Below, one piece after another: positions 36,083 through 44,565 of a DNA stretch of 64,000 bases (positions within the stretch are counted from its first letter, which is position 1; every line of letters starts with the position of its first letter). Location of the stretch: assembly GCA_021299375.1 (NCBI GenBank), contig JAJTGR010000055.1, forward strand, positions 35,607-99,606, written 5' to 3'. A model generated the notes under the pieces. That model had not been told where the DNA came from and searched no databases. It worked only from the letters and a program-made list of their open reading frames with translations. The position numbers and the translations under genes are program-made. Source of the stretch: Gemmatimonadota bacterium (lineage in GTDB: Bacteria; Gemmatimonadota; Gemmatimonadetes; Gemmatimonadales; Gemmatimonadaceae).

Positions 36083-36804
36083 CGGAATCGACCAGCGGCA
36101 GCGCGAAGCAGGGGAGCCTCTTCGAGGACATCCTCGAGGTGAACTGGGCGCCCGGCGCCGTGTTCGAACGTGCGCGGGACAGCGGCGCCGGCAAGTACAT
36201 CCTCGTGCTCACGGTGGTGTGCCTCGTCATCGTCGTCGCGACGAAGGGGCTGGTGCAGCCGTACATCGATGCGAACTTCGACCTGCAGATGCAGCTGATG
36301 GCCCGGCGGGGGCAGGCGATGCCCCCGGAGGCCATCGAGACGGCGCGTCGGTTCGGCGCGTATGGCTACCTTGGCACTGCCGTTCTGCTGGTGCCGATGA
36401 GCGCCCTGTTCGGTGGGGGCATACTGTGGCTCAGCGCGAAGCTGGTGACGGCCCCGGTGCGCTTCGGGCAGGCGGCCCTGATTGCGACCTTCGGGGCGAT
36501 TCCGCGCATCGTGAGCTTCCTCGCGACGGCGGCCCAGGGTGCGCTGGTCGATGCGGCGAGCATCCGATCGCTGACCGACGCCTCGCTTGGGCCGGCACGC
36601 TTCTTCGACCCGGTCACCACGTCGCCGGCGGTCATGGGCCTGCTGGCCAACGCCGATGTGTTCAGCATCTGGCAACTGGTGATCTTCGGCGTCGGGGTGA
36701 GCGTCATCGCCAAGGTCGCGCGCAGCACGGGCTTTGTGGCCGCCGGCATCGCATGGGGAATCAGCGCGGCGCTCATGCTCATTCCTGCTGTCCTGACCGG
36801 TTGA
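36079..36804 (+). CDS. Yip1-family membrane protein
   Basis: The 241-residue protein has five likely transmembrane segments: YILVLTVVCLVIVVATKGLV, GTAVLLVPMSALFGGGILWL, AALIATFGAIPRIVSFLAT, WQLVIFGVGVSVIAKVA and GIAWGISAALMLIPAVL. An N-terminal soluble part (SLFEDILEVNWAPGAVFERA) fits the bacterial Yip1/DUF1282-type family, in which FE-ILF-P-F is common. The function in bacteria is not established. It is translationally coupled to speA (ATGA) and preceded by an AGGAG-type site inside the speA end. A bidirectional terminator follows. Confidence 0.78.
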   Translation: MTESTSGSAKQGSLFEDILEVNWAPGAVFERARDSGAGKYILVLTVVCLVIVVATKGLVQPYIDANFDLQMQLMARRGQAMPPEAIETARRFGAYGYLGTAVLLVPMSALFGGGILWLSAKLVTAPVRFGQAALIATFGAIPRIVSFLATAAQGALVDAASIRSLTDASLGPARFFDPVTTSPAVMGLLANADVFSIWQLVIFGVGVSVIAKVARSTGFVAAGIAWGISAALMLIPAVLTG

Positions 36805-36840
36805 CGGTCAGGCGAGGATCCGTGGTTCGCTGGAGACGCC

Positions 36841-36869
36841 GAAGGGCCCGCGCACGGCGCGGGCCCTTC
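36841..36869. terminator. Strong bidirectional terminator between Yip1 and superoxide dismutase genes
   Basis: A 13-bp perfect GC-rich stem (GAAGGGCCCGCGC / GCGCGGGCCCTTC) has a 3-base loop (ACG). The symmetric position between converging genes suggests it stops both transcripts. Confidence 0.82.
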
Positions 36870-36894
36870 GGGCATGCGGCCAGCAGCCCGGGGC

Positions 36895-37497
36895 TCAGCC
36901 CTGGTAGCGCTTGGCCACTGCGTCCCAGTTCACCACGTTCCACCACGCCCCCAGATAGTCGGCGCGGCGGTTCTGGTACTTCAGGTAATACGCGTGTTCC
37001 CACACGTCGACGCCGAGAAGGGCGTGCTTGCCTTCCATCAGCGGGTTGTCCTGGTTCGGCGTGCTCATGATGGACAGGGCGCCCTCCGTGGAGATCAGCC
37101 ACGCCCACCCCGAGCCGAAGCGACCCATACCGGCGGCCTGGAGCTGCTCCTTGAACGCGGCGAAAGAACCGAACGCAGTGGTCATCGCCGCGCCGAGGGC
37201 GCCCGTGGGCTCACCGCCGGCGTTCGGGGCCATGAGCTCCCAGAACAGGGTGTGGTTCCAATGCCCGCCACCGTTGTTGCGCACGGCCGTCCGCACCGCC
37301 TCCGGCACGTCGTTGATGCGGCGGCATAGATCGTCCAGGGACCACGAGGCGAGTTCGGGGGCCTTGTCGATCGCGGCATTGAGGTTGGTCACGTACGCCT
37401 GATGGTGCTTGCCATGGTGGATCGTCATGGTCTGCGCATCGATGTGCGGCTCGAGCGCCTCGGGGGCGTACGGCAGGGGAGCGAGGGTGTGCGCCAT
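36895..37497 (-). CDS. sodA: Superoxide dismutase (Mn-type residues)
   Basis: The enzyme dismutates superoxide in the cytoplasm. The 200-residue protein shows the four metal ligands: [11 protein letters not shown] (first His), [11 protein letters not shown] (second His), then [11 protein letters not shown] with Asp and the last His. GGGHWNH together with [10 protein letters not shown] favours the manganese or cambialistic type over strict iron enzymes. Length matches the homodimeric bacterial family, and no signal peptide is visible. The gene is transcribed alone, convergent with the Yip1 gene across a strong terminator. Confidence 0.94.
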   Translation of the reverse strand: MAHTLAPLPYAPEALEPHIDAQTMTIHHGKHHQAYVTNLNAAIDKAPELASWSLDDLCRRINDVPEAVRTAVRNNGGGHWNHTLFWELMAPNAGGEPTGALGAAMTTAFGSFAAFKEQLQAAGMGRFGSGWAWLISTEGALSIMSTPNQDNPLMEGKHALLGVDVWEHAYYLKYQNRRADYLGAWWNVVNWDAVAKRYQG

Positions 37498-37558
37498 GGA
37501 TCAGTCTCCGGCTGGGGGGCGGTCAAAGGTACGTCGCGGTGAGGCCGCGGAACCCGGA

Positions 37559-38203
37559 TCAGGCTGCGGCCGCCTTGGCCTTGGCCTTGCGATCACGGAG
37601 CCAGGCGATGATGCCGGGCAGGATGGACAGGAAGACGACAACGAGAATGACCTTCTCCACGTGCTTCGCGACGCCGGGGACGGTGCGCGCCAGGATGAAG
37701 CCCGTGAGCAGCATGCTCCAGATCCAGAGCACACCGCCGACCACGTTGTACATGAGGAACGCGCGGTACTCCATGCGGCCGACCCCGGCAACCACGGGCG
37801 CAAAGGTGCGCACGATCGGCATGAATCGGGCGATGATGATGGTCTTGCCACCGTGCTTCTCGTAGAACGCCTGCGCCCTGAGCAGGTGGTCTTTGTGAAA
37901 CAGCAGCGAATCCTCGCGGGTGAAAATGCGTGGGCCCGTGGCCTTGCCGACGTTGTAACCCACGGTGTCCCCAACGATCGCGGCCACGGTCAGGATTCCG
38001 CCCAGCAGCCAGACGTCGAGCCCGAACGCCGGGTCGGCGGCCAGCAGCCCTGCCGTCACCAGCAGCGAGTCTCCGGGGAGGAAAAAGCCGACCAGGAGCC
38101 CCGTCTCGGCGAAAATGATAAGCGTCAGGCCGACGTACCCCGCCCATTGCACCAGGGCGGGGAGATCGCGCAGTCGCTCGAAGAACTGAGTGAGGAATTC
38201 CAA
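37559..38203 (-). CDS. DedA/VTT-domain membrane protein
   Basis: The 214-residue protein has the DedA/SNARE-associated pattern: YVGLTLIIFAETGLLVGFFL, PGDSLLVTAGLLA, GDTVGYNVGKATG and KTIIIARFMPIVRTFAPVV followed by AGVGRM. DedA proteins are thought to be lipid flippases or transporters that support envelope homeostasis. Four or five helices are predicted, with a basic alanine-lysine C-terminal tail. It is divergent from the mannosidase gene and about 60 bases after the dismutase start region, possibly under its own promoter. Confidence 0.92.
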   Translation of the reverse strand: MEFLTQFFERLRDLPALVQWAGYVGLTLIIFAETGLLVGFFLPGDSLLVTAGLLAADPAFGLDVWLLGGILTVAAIVGDTVGYNVGKATGPRIFTREDSLLFHKDHLLRAQAFYEKHGGKTIIIARFMPIVRTFAPVVAGVGRMEYRAFLMYNVVGGVLWIWSMLLTGFILARTVPGVAKHVEKVILVVVFLSILPGIIAWLRDRKAKAKAAAA

Positions 38204-38333
38204 ATCGGGGGCCGGCAGGTCGTGTTGGCGAGAAGACGGGCGGAGTGCCGGGAGGAAAGCTCAATGGCCTTGCCGTCGGGGTCAACCGCACGCGAGGTTC
38301 TTCGCGGTGTCTTCGTCCAAGCGAGCGTTCCCC

Positions 38334-41072
38334 ATGACCCAGCCCCTCGTCGTGTGCGTCGTTCCGCACACGCACTGGGATCGCGAGTGGTACCACCTGG
38401 CGCCCCGCTTCCGGCAGGCGCTGGTGGCGCTGGTCGACGCCCTCCTCGATGCGTCGGCGTCAATGGGCGGCGACGGTCACGCGAGACCTGGCCCCTTCCT
38501 GCTCGATGGGCAGGCGATCACCCTGCGTGACTACCTCGCGGTTCGTCCCACCCAGCAGGCGCCCCTGCGCGATGCGGTGCAGCGCGGGATCATCGAAGCC
38601 GGCCCCTGGTTCGTACTCGCGGACAACCTCATGCCATCGGGTGAGGCGATCGTACGGAACCTCGAGGCGGGGCGTCGCGTCCTGGCCGAGTTGGGCGCCA
38701 CGGCGCCTCCGGTGGCCTACTGCCCCGATACCTTCGGCCATCCGGCGGCACTCCCGGTGCTGGCCCGGGGGTTCGGCCTGCACGTCGCGGTGGTCTGGCG
38801 GGGGGCGGGCGGCACGGCGCACCCGCGTGGCGATGCGTTCTGGTGGGAGGGGCCCGACGGATCGCGTGTGCTCACCCACCACTTGCCCCCCGACGGGTAC
38901 GAGTTCGGCAGTGCCCTGCCGGCAAGTCCGGAGGCCGCCCGACTTCGGTGGGAACGCCTCGCCGAGCTCTGGCGGGCGCGCAACCGGACGGGTGTGGCGC
39001 TGCTGCTCAACGGTGCCGATCACCATGCGCGGCAACCCGACTTCGCCCAGGCGCTGCAGGCGCTCGCGGTCGCCGCCGGCGATGCGGCCGCAGTGCGGCA
39101 CACCTCGCTCGCCGCATGGGCGGAACGCTTCGGCGCACAGGCGGTCGATGTCCCCCTTCCGGTGGTCACTGGTGAGCTGCGCGATTCCTATGGCTATACC
39201 TGGACCCTTGGCGGGACACTCGCGACGCGGGCGTCCCAGAAGCGACGCAACGCCCGGCTCGAACGTGGCCTGCTGCGCGATGTGGAGCCGTGGCTGGCGT
39301 TGGTGCGCCTGCACGATCGGTCTGCCCAGACGTCGGTCGTAAGCCCGGCCGCCCGTGTCACCATGGCGCAGCTCCCGGCACTGCTGGCCCGTGCCTGGGA
39401 GGACCTGCTGACCACGCACCCGCACGACACCTTGTGCGGGTGCTCGATCGACGCGGTGGCCCGCGCCATGGATGTCCAGCAGGACGCCGTGGCCGCCCAG
39501 GGCGTCGGCCTGCGTGAGGCGGCGCTGCAGCTCGCGCTCGGGCATGATCCAGTCGCAGCGCGGGCGCACCAGCACTTCGACGCGCGTCGGGTGGTCGTCC
39601 GCAATCGGGCGCCGCGCGTACGGGCGGGGCTTGCCGTCCTGCGCTTGCAGGAGACGGTGGGCGACGTGCCGGTCGGCCCCGCAAGCGCGGAGGCCTCGCC
39701 GCGAGCGCAGGAGGTGCTGCGGGGGGCCACACGGTCCACCGGCGCCTGGGTCTCACAGCGGCTCGGTGTTCGCCAGGTGTTCGCCCGACGCGAGTCGCCC
39801 CAGCACTACCCCGACAATGACCTGGTGCAGGAACAGCGCTGGCTCGTCTGGGTGCCAGCGGTGCCGGCCGCCGGGGTGACGGTGCACGATCACCGGTCCT
39901 TTGGTGTGCACACGGCGGCGCCATCGTGGCCGGTGACCGTGCAGGAACAGGCGAACGACGTGACCGTCGACAACGGGCGGCTGCGTCTGCGGCTGACCCG
40001 GCACCCGGAGCCCAGGCTCTCCCTGCAGGTGGACGATAGGGTGTTGCCGGACGTACTCGCCCTCGAGACACAAGCCGATGTTGGCGACAGCTACACGCCG
40101 GCGCTGCGCGGACCCGTGGAAAGGCTTCGGTGTGTGCGGGCGCGCGTGGTGCACCGGGGACCGCTGCGGGCCACGCTGCGGCTCCGCTGGTGCGCCACCC
40201 CCACCGGGGCGCGGCACGGTCCGCGCGGCCCCATCGCGGTAGTCACCGACATCTCGCTCGATGCCGAGGCGTCCGCGCTCCACTGCGCCATTCGCGGTAT
40301 GGTTCTCCGCACCGACCAGCGCCTGCAGCTGGTGTGGCGCACCGATGTGCACGCGGGCATGGTCTGGGCCGATGCGGCCTTCGGACCGGTTCGGCGCGAG
40401 GTGGCCGTGGCTCCCGCCGAGTCACGCGAGTCGGTGGTGCCGACCATGCCCATGCACCGCTGGGCCATGCAGGCCAACGCGATGTTCGGGGCCACCATGA
40501 TCGCCGATGGCCTCGCGGAAGCCGAGGTGCGGGACCAGCGGCTGGCCCTGACCCTGGTGCGCGGGGTGGGTGAACTCTCGCGTGCCACGCTCGCGGAACG
40601 TCCCGGTCATGCGGGATGGCCGACTCCCACACCGGAGGCCCAGTCGCTTGGGCCGTTCGTCGCACGTACGGCGCTGTATCTGCACGGCCCGATGAGCGAT
40701 GACACGCTGGCCCGCGTGCGCGACGTCTGTGACGATGTGCTGCTGCCGCTGGTGGGCGAGACGTGGCGCGATCTGCACACTGCATCCGCGCCGCCGTCGT
40801 TGGGGGGCGCGTCGCTGCAGGGCGAGGCCTTCGAGAGTTCGGCGATGACCGTGTCGCAGGGCGACGAGCGGGCGGTCGTCCTGCGCGCCCACAACCTGAC
40901 GCCGCGGCCCGCGAACGGGGCGTGGCACCTGCCCGATGAGGGCCCGTGGGAGGTCACGCGCTGCCGGCTCGATGAGACGCCGGTGGCCGAGACCATCGTC
41001 ACCGGCTCGGTGGTGCCGCTCGCGGCGGGACCACGCGAGGTGATCACGGTGCGGGTGCGCCGCGCTCCCTGA
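38334..41072 (+). CDS. GH38 alpha-mannosidase
   Basis: The 912-residue protein from the ATG at 38334 is a family 38 glycoside hydrolase. VPHTHWDREWYHL (11-22) provides zinc-site residues, YCPDTFGHPAALP contains the catalytic nucleophile Asp132, HHLPPDGYEFG and LLNGADHH add active-site residues. The remaining 550 residues form the usual beta domains. Family members remove alpha-mannose from oligosaccharides with retention. No signal peptide is visible, so it probably acts on imported sugars in the cytoplasm. The tail overlaps the converging oppC-like gene by 29 bases. Its place beside a transporter and a lyase-like gene suggests a glycan-use locus. Confidence 0.9.
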   Translation: MTQPLVVCVVPHTHWDREWYHLAPRFRQALVALVDALLDASASMGGDGHARPGPFLLDGQAITLRDYLAVRPTQQAPLRDAVQRGIIEAGPWFVLADNLMPSGEAIVRNLEAGRRVLAELGATAPPVAYCPDTFGHPAALPVLARGFGLHVAVVWRGAGGTAHPRGDAFWWEGPDGSRVLTHHLPPDGYEFGSALPASPEAARLRWERLAELWRARNRTGVALLLNGADHHARQPDFAQALQALAVAAGDAAAVRHTSLAAWAERFGAQAVDVPLPVVTGELRDSYGYTWTLGGTLATRASQKRRNARLERGLLRDVEPWLALVRLHDRSAQTSVVSPAARVTMAQLPALLARAWEDLLTTHPHDTLCGCSIDAVARAMDVQQDAVAAQGVGLREAALQLALGHDPVAARAHQHFDARRVVVRNRAPRVRAGLAVLRLQETVGDVPVGPASAEASPRAQEVLRGATRSTGAWVSQRLGVRQVFARRESPQHYPDNDLVQEQRWLVWVPAVPAAGVTVHDHRSFGVHTAAPSWPVTVQEQANDVTVDNGRLRLRLTRHPEPRLSLQVDDRVLPDVLALETQADVGDSYTPALRGPVERLRCVRARVVHRGPLRATLRLRWCATPTGARHGPRGPIAVVTDISLDAEASALHCAIRGMVLRTDQRLQLVWRTDVHAGMVWADAAFGPVRREVAVAPAESRESVVPTMPMHRWAMQANAMFGATMIADGLAEAEVRDQRLALTLVRGVGELSRATLAERPGHAGWPTPTPEAQSLGPFVARTALYLHGPMSDDTLARVRDVCDDVLLPLVGETWRDLHTASAPPSLGGASLQGEAFESSAMTVSQGDERAVVLRAHNLTPRPANGAWHLPDEGPWEVTRCRLDETPVAETIVTGSVVPLAAGPREVITVRVRRAP

Positions 41073-41913
41073 CGGTACGCGTCGCGGAGGGGGCGGGCCC
41101 AGAACCCCGCAACGACTCGCCCAGCACCGTCGCCGCCGCCACCGTCACGATCAGCGCGAGCCCCGGCAGTAAGGCGATCCACGGCGCGACCAGCAGCCAG
41201 TCCCGGCCGCCAGCGATCATGTTGCCCCAGCTCGCGGTGGGGGGTTGCACACCGAGTCCGAGAAACGACAGGCCACTCTCGAGGGTGATGGCGTTGCCGA
41301 TGCCCAACGTAATGGCCACCGTGGCACTCCCGAGGGCGTTGGGCAGGACATGCCCCCGCAGTAGGCGCCCCGCCGGTATGCCCAGCGCCCGCGCCCCCTC
41401 CACGTACGGCAGCAGCCGCACCCCCTGTACCTCCGCGCGCACAAGGCGCATCACCGACATCCACCCGGTGAGCCCAAGCACGATGATCACCATGCCCAGC
41501 CCCGGGCCCCAGAGCGCGGCGATCACCAGCAGCAGCACCAGGCGCGGCACGGCGAGCAACGCATCGCCGAGCGCCGTGATGACGCGATCCATGGTGCCGC
41601 CCCACCACCCGGCGGCGGCACCCAACGCCACGCCGAGGGCCCCCGACAACGCCGACCCCGCGACCCCCACCAGCAGGGAAATGCGGGCGCCGACCCACAG
41701 CCGCACCGCCAGGTCGCGGCCAAACGCATCCGTGCCGAGCAGGTGCCAGCGACCAAGCGGATCGCGTGAGAGGGGTGGCACGAGGCGCATGGCCAGCACG
41801 TCGCCGATGCTGTGCGCCTGCTCCGTGGCGAACCACGGGACGATGAGGGCCGCCACCGCCATGAACAGCAGCACCAGCGTCGCCGCATGGCGCCACGCCG
41901 CGCCCCGGGTCAT
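41044..41913 (-). CDS. ABC transporter permease, DppC/OppC-type
   Basis: The 289-residue protein starts at the ATG 41913, overlapping the stop of the upstream permease gene (ATGA). It has six hydrophobic segments and the EAA-loop signature typical of binding-protein-dependent permeases: EGARALGIPAGRLLRGHVLPN. The N-terminal LLGTDAFGRDLAVRLWVGARISLLVGV is diagnostic for the DppC/OppC branch. These permeases import peptides, nickel or oligosaccharides. No ATP-binding protein gene is nearby, so the transporter must borrow ATPases from elsewhere. Confidence 0.93.
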   Translation of the reverse strand: MTRGAAWRHAATLVLLFMAVAALIVPWFATEQAHSIGDVLAMRLVPPLSRDPLGRWHLLGTDAFGRDLAVRLWVGARISLLVGVAGSALSGALGVALGAAAGWWGGTMDRVITALGDALLAVPRLVLLLVIAALWGPGLGMVIIVLGLTGWMSVMRLVRAEVQGVRLLPYVEGARALGIPAGRLLRGHVLPNALGSATVAITLGIGNAITLESGLSFLGLGVQPPTASWGNMIAGGRDWLLVAPWIALLPGLALIVTVAAATVLGESLRGSGPAPSATRTVRERGAPAP

Positions 41914-42887
41914 CGCCGCCGCCGGGGATCGAGCCACCACAGGAGCACGTCAGCCAGTAGATTCGCCGCGATGACGGTGGATGCGTACACGAGCGTGAGG
42001 CCGAGCACGACGGGATAGTCGCGGCCCGCGATCGCCCCCAGCATGGCGCGCCCCAGTCCGGGCCACGCAAAGACCTGTTCAACGAACACGGAGCCGGCAA
42101 TCACCCCCGGCAGCATGAGCCCGAACAGCACCACGAGGGGCGTGAGGGCGGTGCGCAAGACGTAGCGCGTCTCGATGCGCCCGCGGGAGAGGCCGCGCGC
42201 CCGCGCGCTGACCACGTGCGGCGCCGCCGCCGCCTCGGCCGCGGACTGACGGGCGTAGCGCATGACGCCGGCGATACCCGGCAACGCCAGCACCAGCAGC
42301 GGCAGCACGGCGTGTCGCCACCGATCGCCCCACACGAGCGCCGCCGGGGCGAGTGCCGGATCCTGCATGCCGAACGCCGGCAGGCGCATCCACGCCGGGA
42401 GCCCAAGCCACACGGCGCCGCTCGTGAACAGGGTGACCAGCGCCAGCGCAAGCCAGAAGCTGGGGGCAGCGAGCAGGACGGTGCCAAGCAGCGTCATCAC
42501 CCGCTCGGTGCGGCCACCCGCGCGCAACGCCTGCCACAGGCCGAACCACGCGCCGACCGCGAAACTGGCCAGCAGCGACACGCCACCGAGAAACAGCGAG
42601 ACCGGTACGGCCTCACCGATGACGGTGGCCACCGGCTGCGCACGGGTCAGGCTCATGCCAAGATCCCCCCGCAGCACACCGCTCATCCAGTGCACATATT
42701 GCACCGGCAGCGGGGCATCGAGCCCGAGCGCCATACGCAGCCGCGCGGCGTCGTCGGCCGACGCCGTCGGGGCAATCAGCAACGTCGCCGGGTCCCCCGG
42801 CGCCAGATGAATCAGCGCGAAGGTAAGGGTCGTGACGAGCCAGAGCAGGATGAGCGCGTCGAGCACGCGCAACGAAAGACGGCGCAC
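41910..42887 (-). CDS. ABC transporter permease, DppB/OppB-type
   Basis: The 325-residue protein begins at a GTG (42887) and has the OppB-branch N-terminus LILLWLVTTLTFALIHLAPGDPATLL. Six helices and the EAA-like loop ARARGLSRGRIETRYVLRTAL follow, then VEQVFAWPGLGRAMLGAI, another DppB-typical segment. With the downstream DppC-like protein it would form the membrane pore of one importer. Its start lies only 6 bases from the divergent substrate-binding protein start, so their promoters must lie within or beyond the opposing reading frames. Confidence 0.93.
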   Translation of the reverse strand: MRRLSLRVLDALILLWLVTTLTFALIHLAPGDPATLLIAPTASADDAARLRMALGLDAPLPVQYVHWMSGVLRGDLGMSLTRAQPVATVIGEAVPVSLFLGGVSLLASFAVGAWFGLWQALRAGGRTERVMTLLGTVLLAAPSFWLALALVTLFTSGAVWLGLPAWMRLPAFGMQDPALAPAALVWGDRWRHAVLPLLVLALPGIAGVMRYARQSAAEAAAAPHVVSARARGLSRGRIETRYVLRTALTPLVVLFGLMLPGVIAGSVFVEQVFAWPGLGRAMLGAIAGRDYPVVLGLTLVYASTVIAANLLADVLLWWLDPRRRR

Positions 42888-42896
42888 CGCCGGATG

Positions 42897-44531
42897 ATGC
42901 CTCCGGGGACGGCGACGTCAACCCGCCGCGCCACCGGACGCCCTCACCGCGTCGGACAGGCCGCCGTGGGGCTGGTCATGGCCTGCCTCGGATGCGCCGC
43001 TCCCTCGCGTCCGCCCGGCACCGCCGTCATGGCCTCCGGCACCGATCTCGAGTCGGGGAACCCGCTGGTTACCGTGCACCCCCTCTCCCGCCAGGTGCAG
43101 CGGCACGCCCTGTTCGTCACCCTGGTGCGCCTCGATCCGGCGCTGCAGCCGGTGCCGTACTTCGCGCGGGCGTGGGTGTGGCGCGACGATCACCGCGCCG
43201 TCACGTTCCATCTCGACTCGACCGTACGCTGGCACGATGGGACGCCCACCACCGCCGAGGACGTGGCCTTCACGTTCGCGGCGGCGGCCGACTCGGCACT
43301 GGGGTCACCGCGGCGCGGCGACGTGGCTGTCGTGAGCCAGGTGCAGGTACTCGACCGCCACACCGTGCGGCTCGCGTTCAGCGAGGCGCGCGCCACGCTC
43401 CCCCCGATCCTCGCCGAGCTCCCGCTCGTACCACGCCACCTGCTCGACACCGTGCCGCGCAGCCGCTGGCGCAGCCATCCCTTCGCCACCGCGCCCGTCG
43501 GAAACGGCCCCTTCCGCTTTGCTGCACGCACCGCCGGCCGACAGTGGCGCTTTGTGCGGAACGCCGACTTCCCCATGGCCCTCGGCGGTCCGCCGCAGCT
43601 CGAGCAGCTGGTCGTGGCCGTCGTCGACGAAGCCGCCACCAAATTCGCCGGGCTGGTGAGCGGTGAGCTCGATCTCGCCGGGGTCTCGCCGACCATGGCC
43701 CCGCTGGTTCGGAGGGACCCGGCGCTGGAGCTCCTTACGCCGCCAGCGCTCTTTTCCACGGTCCTCGCGTTCAACACCACTCGCGCGCCATTCGACGACG
43801 TCCGCGTACGCCGCGCCTTTTCACTCGCCATCGACCGGCAGCGCGTGGTCGCGGCGGCCGTCGCCGGCTTTGGAACCCCGGCGACCAGTGCGATTCCACC
43901 CGGGTTGCCGGTCACGCCGGCAGCAGGCAGCCGCATCGCGCCGGCGCAACGCGAGGCAGCGCGGCATGAGGCCGACCGGCTCCTCGACGCAGCGGGCTGG
44001 ACCCGTTCCTCCGCCCGCCGCGTACGGATGCGCGCGGGCACCCCGCTGCGGGTCACGCTGCTCACGGTCGGCAGCGGCGAGATGGCCATCGAGCAACTGG
44101 TGCAGGCCGATCTGGCCGAACGCGGGATCGAGGTGACCATCCGGGTGCTCGAACTGGCCACGTTGCTCGCGACCGTACGCCGCGTCGACAAGGACTACGA
44201 CCTGGTGCTCACCGGCATCCCTGGAGACGTCGCGCTCGGGCATCTCTCGGCCCTGTTCGCCAGTACCCAGCGGGGGGGCGCCCTCGACTACACCGGCTTT
44301 CACGCCCCCGCGCTCGATTCCGCGCTGGCCCGGGCGCGCGACGCGGCACCCTCGGAGGCGAGGGACGCCTGGGGCGCGGTCGACCGGCAGCTCGCCCTCG
44401 ACATGCCCGTGGCGTGGCTGTATCACGCGCGCGGTGTACAGGCGCGCGCCCGCCGTCTCGCGAACGTGGACATGGACCTGCGCGGCGAATTGGTGAGCGT
44501 GGCGCGCTGGGTCCGGCGGGACAGCTGGTGA
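42897..44531 (+). CDS. ABC transporter substrate-binding lipoprotein, family 5
   Basis: The 544-residue product (ATG 42897; an adjacent ATG at 42894 adds one residue) has a lipoprotein leader ending near VMAC/CLGC, so it is probably anchored at the outer face of the inner membrane. Family 5 features include VTFHLDSTVRWHDGTPTTAE (the conserved F-L-R-W-HDG-P region), YRPGT-like GPFRFAA, PFDDVRVRRAFSLAIDRQRV and RRVDKDYDLVLTG. Such proteins capture peptides, oligosaccharides or other solutes for DppBC-type permeases. The divergent arrangement next to oppBC-like genes indicates one transporter. The ligand is unknown. Confidence 0.9.
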   Translation: MPPGTATSTRRATGRPHRVGQAAVGLVMACLGCAAPSRPPGTAVMASGTDLESGNPLVTVHPLSRQVQRHALFVTLVRLDPALQPVPYFARAWVWRDDHRAVTFHLDSTVRWHDGTPTTAEDVAFTFAAAADSALGSPRRGDVAVVSQVQVLDRHTVRLAFSEARATLPPILAELPLVPRHLLDTVPRSRWRSHPFATAPVGNGPFRFAARTAGRQWRFVRNADFPMALGGPPQLEQLVVAVVDEAATKFAGLVSGELDLAGVSPTMAPLVRRDPALELLTPPALFSTVLAFNTTRAPFDDVRVRRAFSLAIDRQRVVAAAVAGFGTPATSAIPPGLPVTPAAGSRIAPAQREAARHEADRLLDAAGWTRSSARRVRMRAGTPLRVTLLTVGSGEMAIEQLVQADLAERGIEVTIRVLELATLLATVRRVDKDYDLVLTGIPGDVALGHLSALFASTQRGGALDYTGFHAPALDSALARARDAAPSEARDAWGAVDRQLALDMPVAWLYHARGVQARARRLANVDMDLRGELVSVARWVRRDSW

Positions 44532-44565
44532 TGCTCGGCGCTCCCACTCCCCGCTCGATGCCCGC

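Noticed and set aside
42216..42893. A 5' extension of the substrate-binding protein frame by about 226 residues.
   Set aside because: It lies opposite the OppB-like gene, is Arg/His/Gln-rich and would hide the lipoprotein leader that begins at about 42897.
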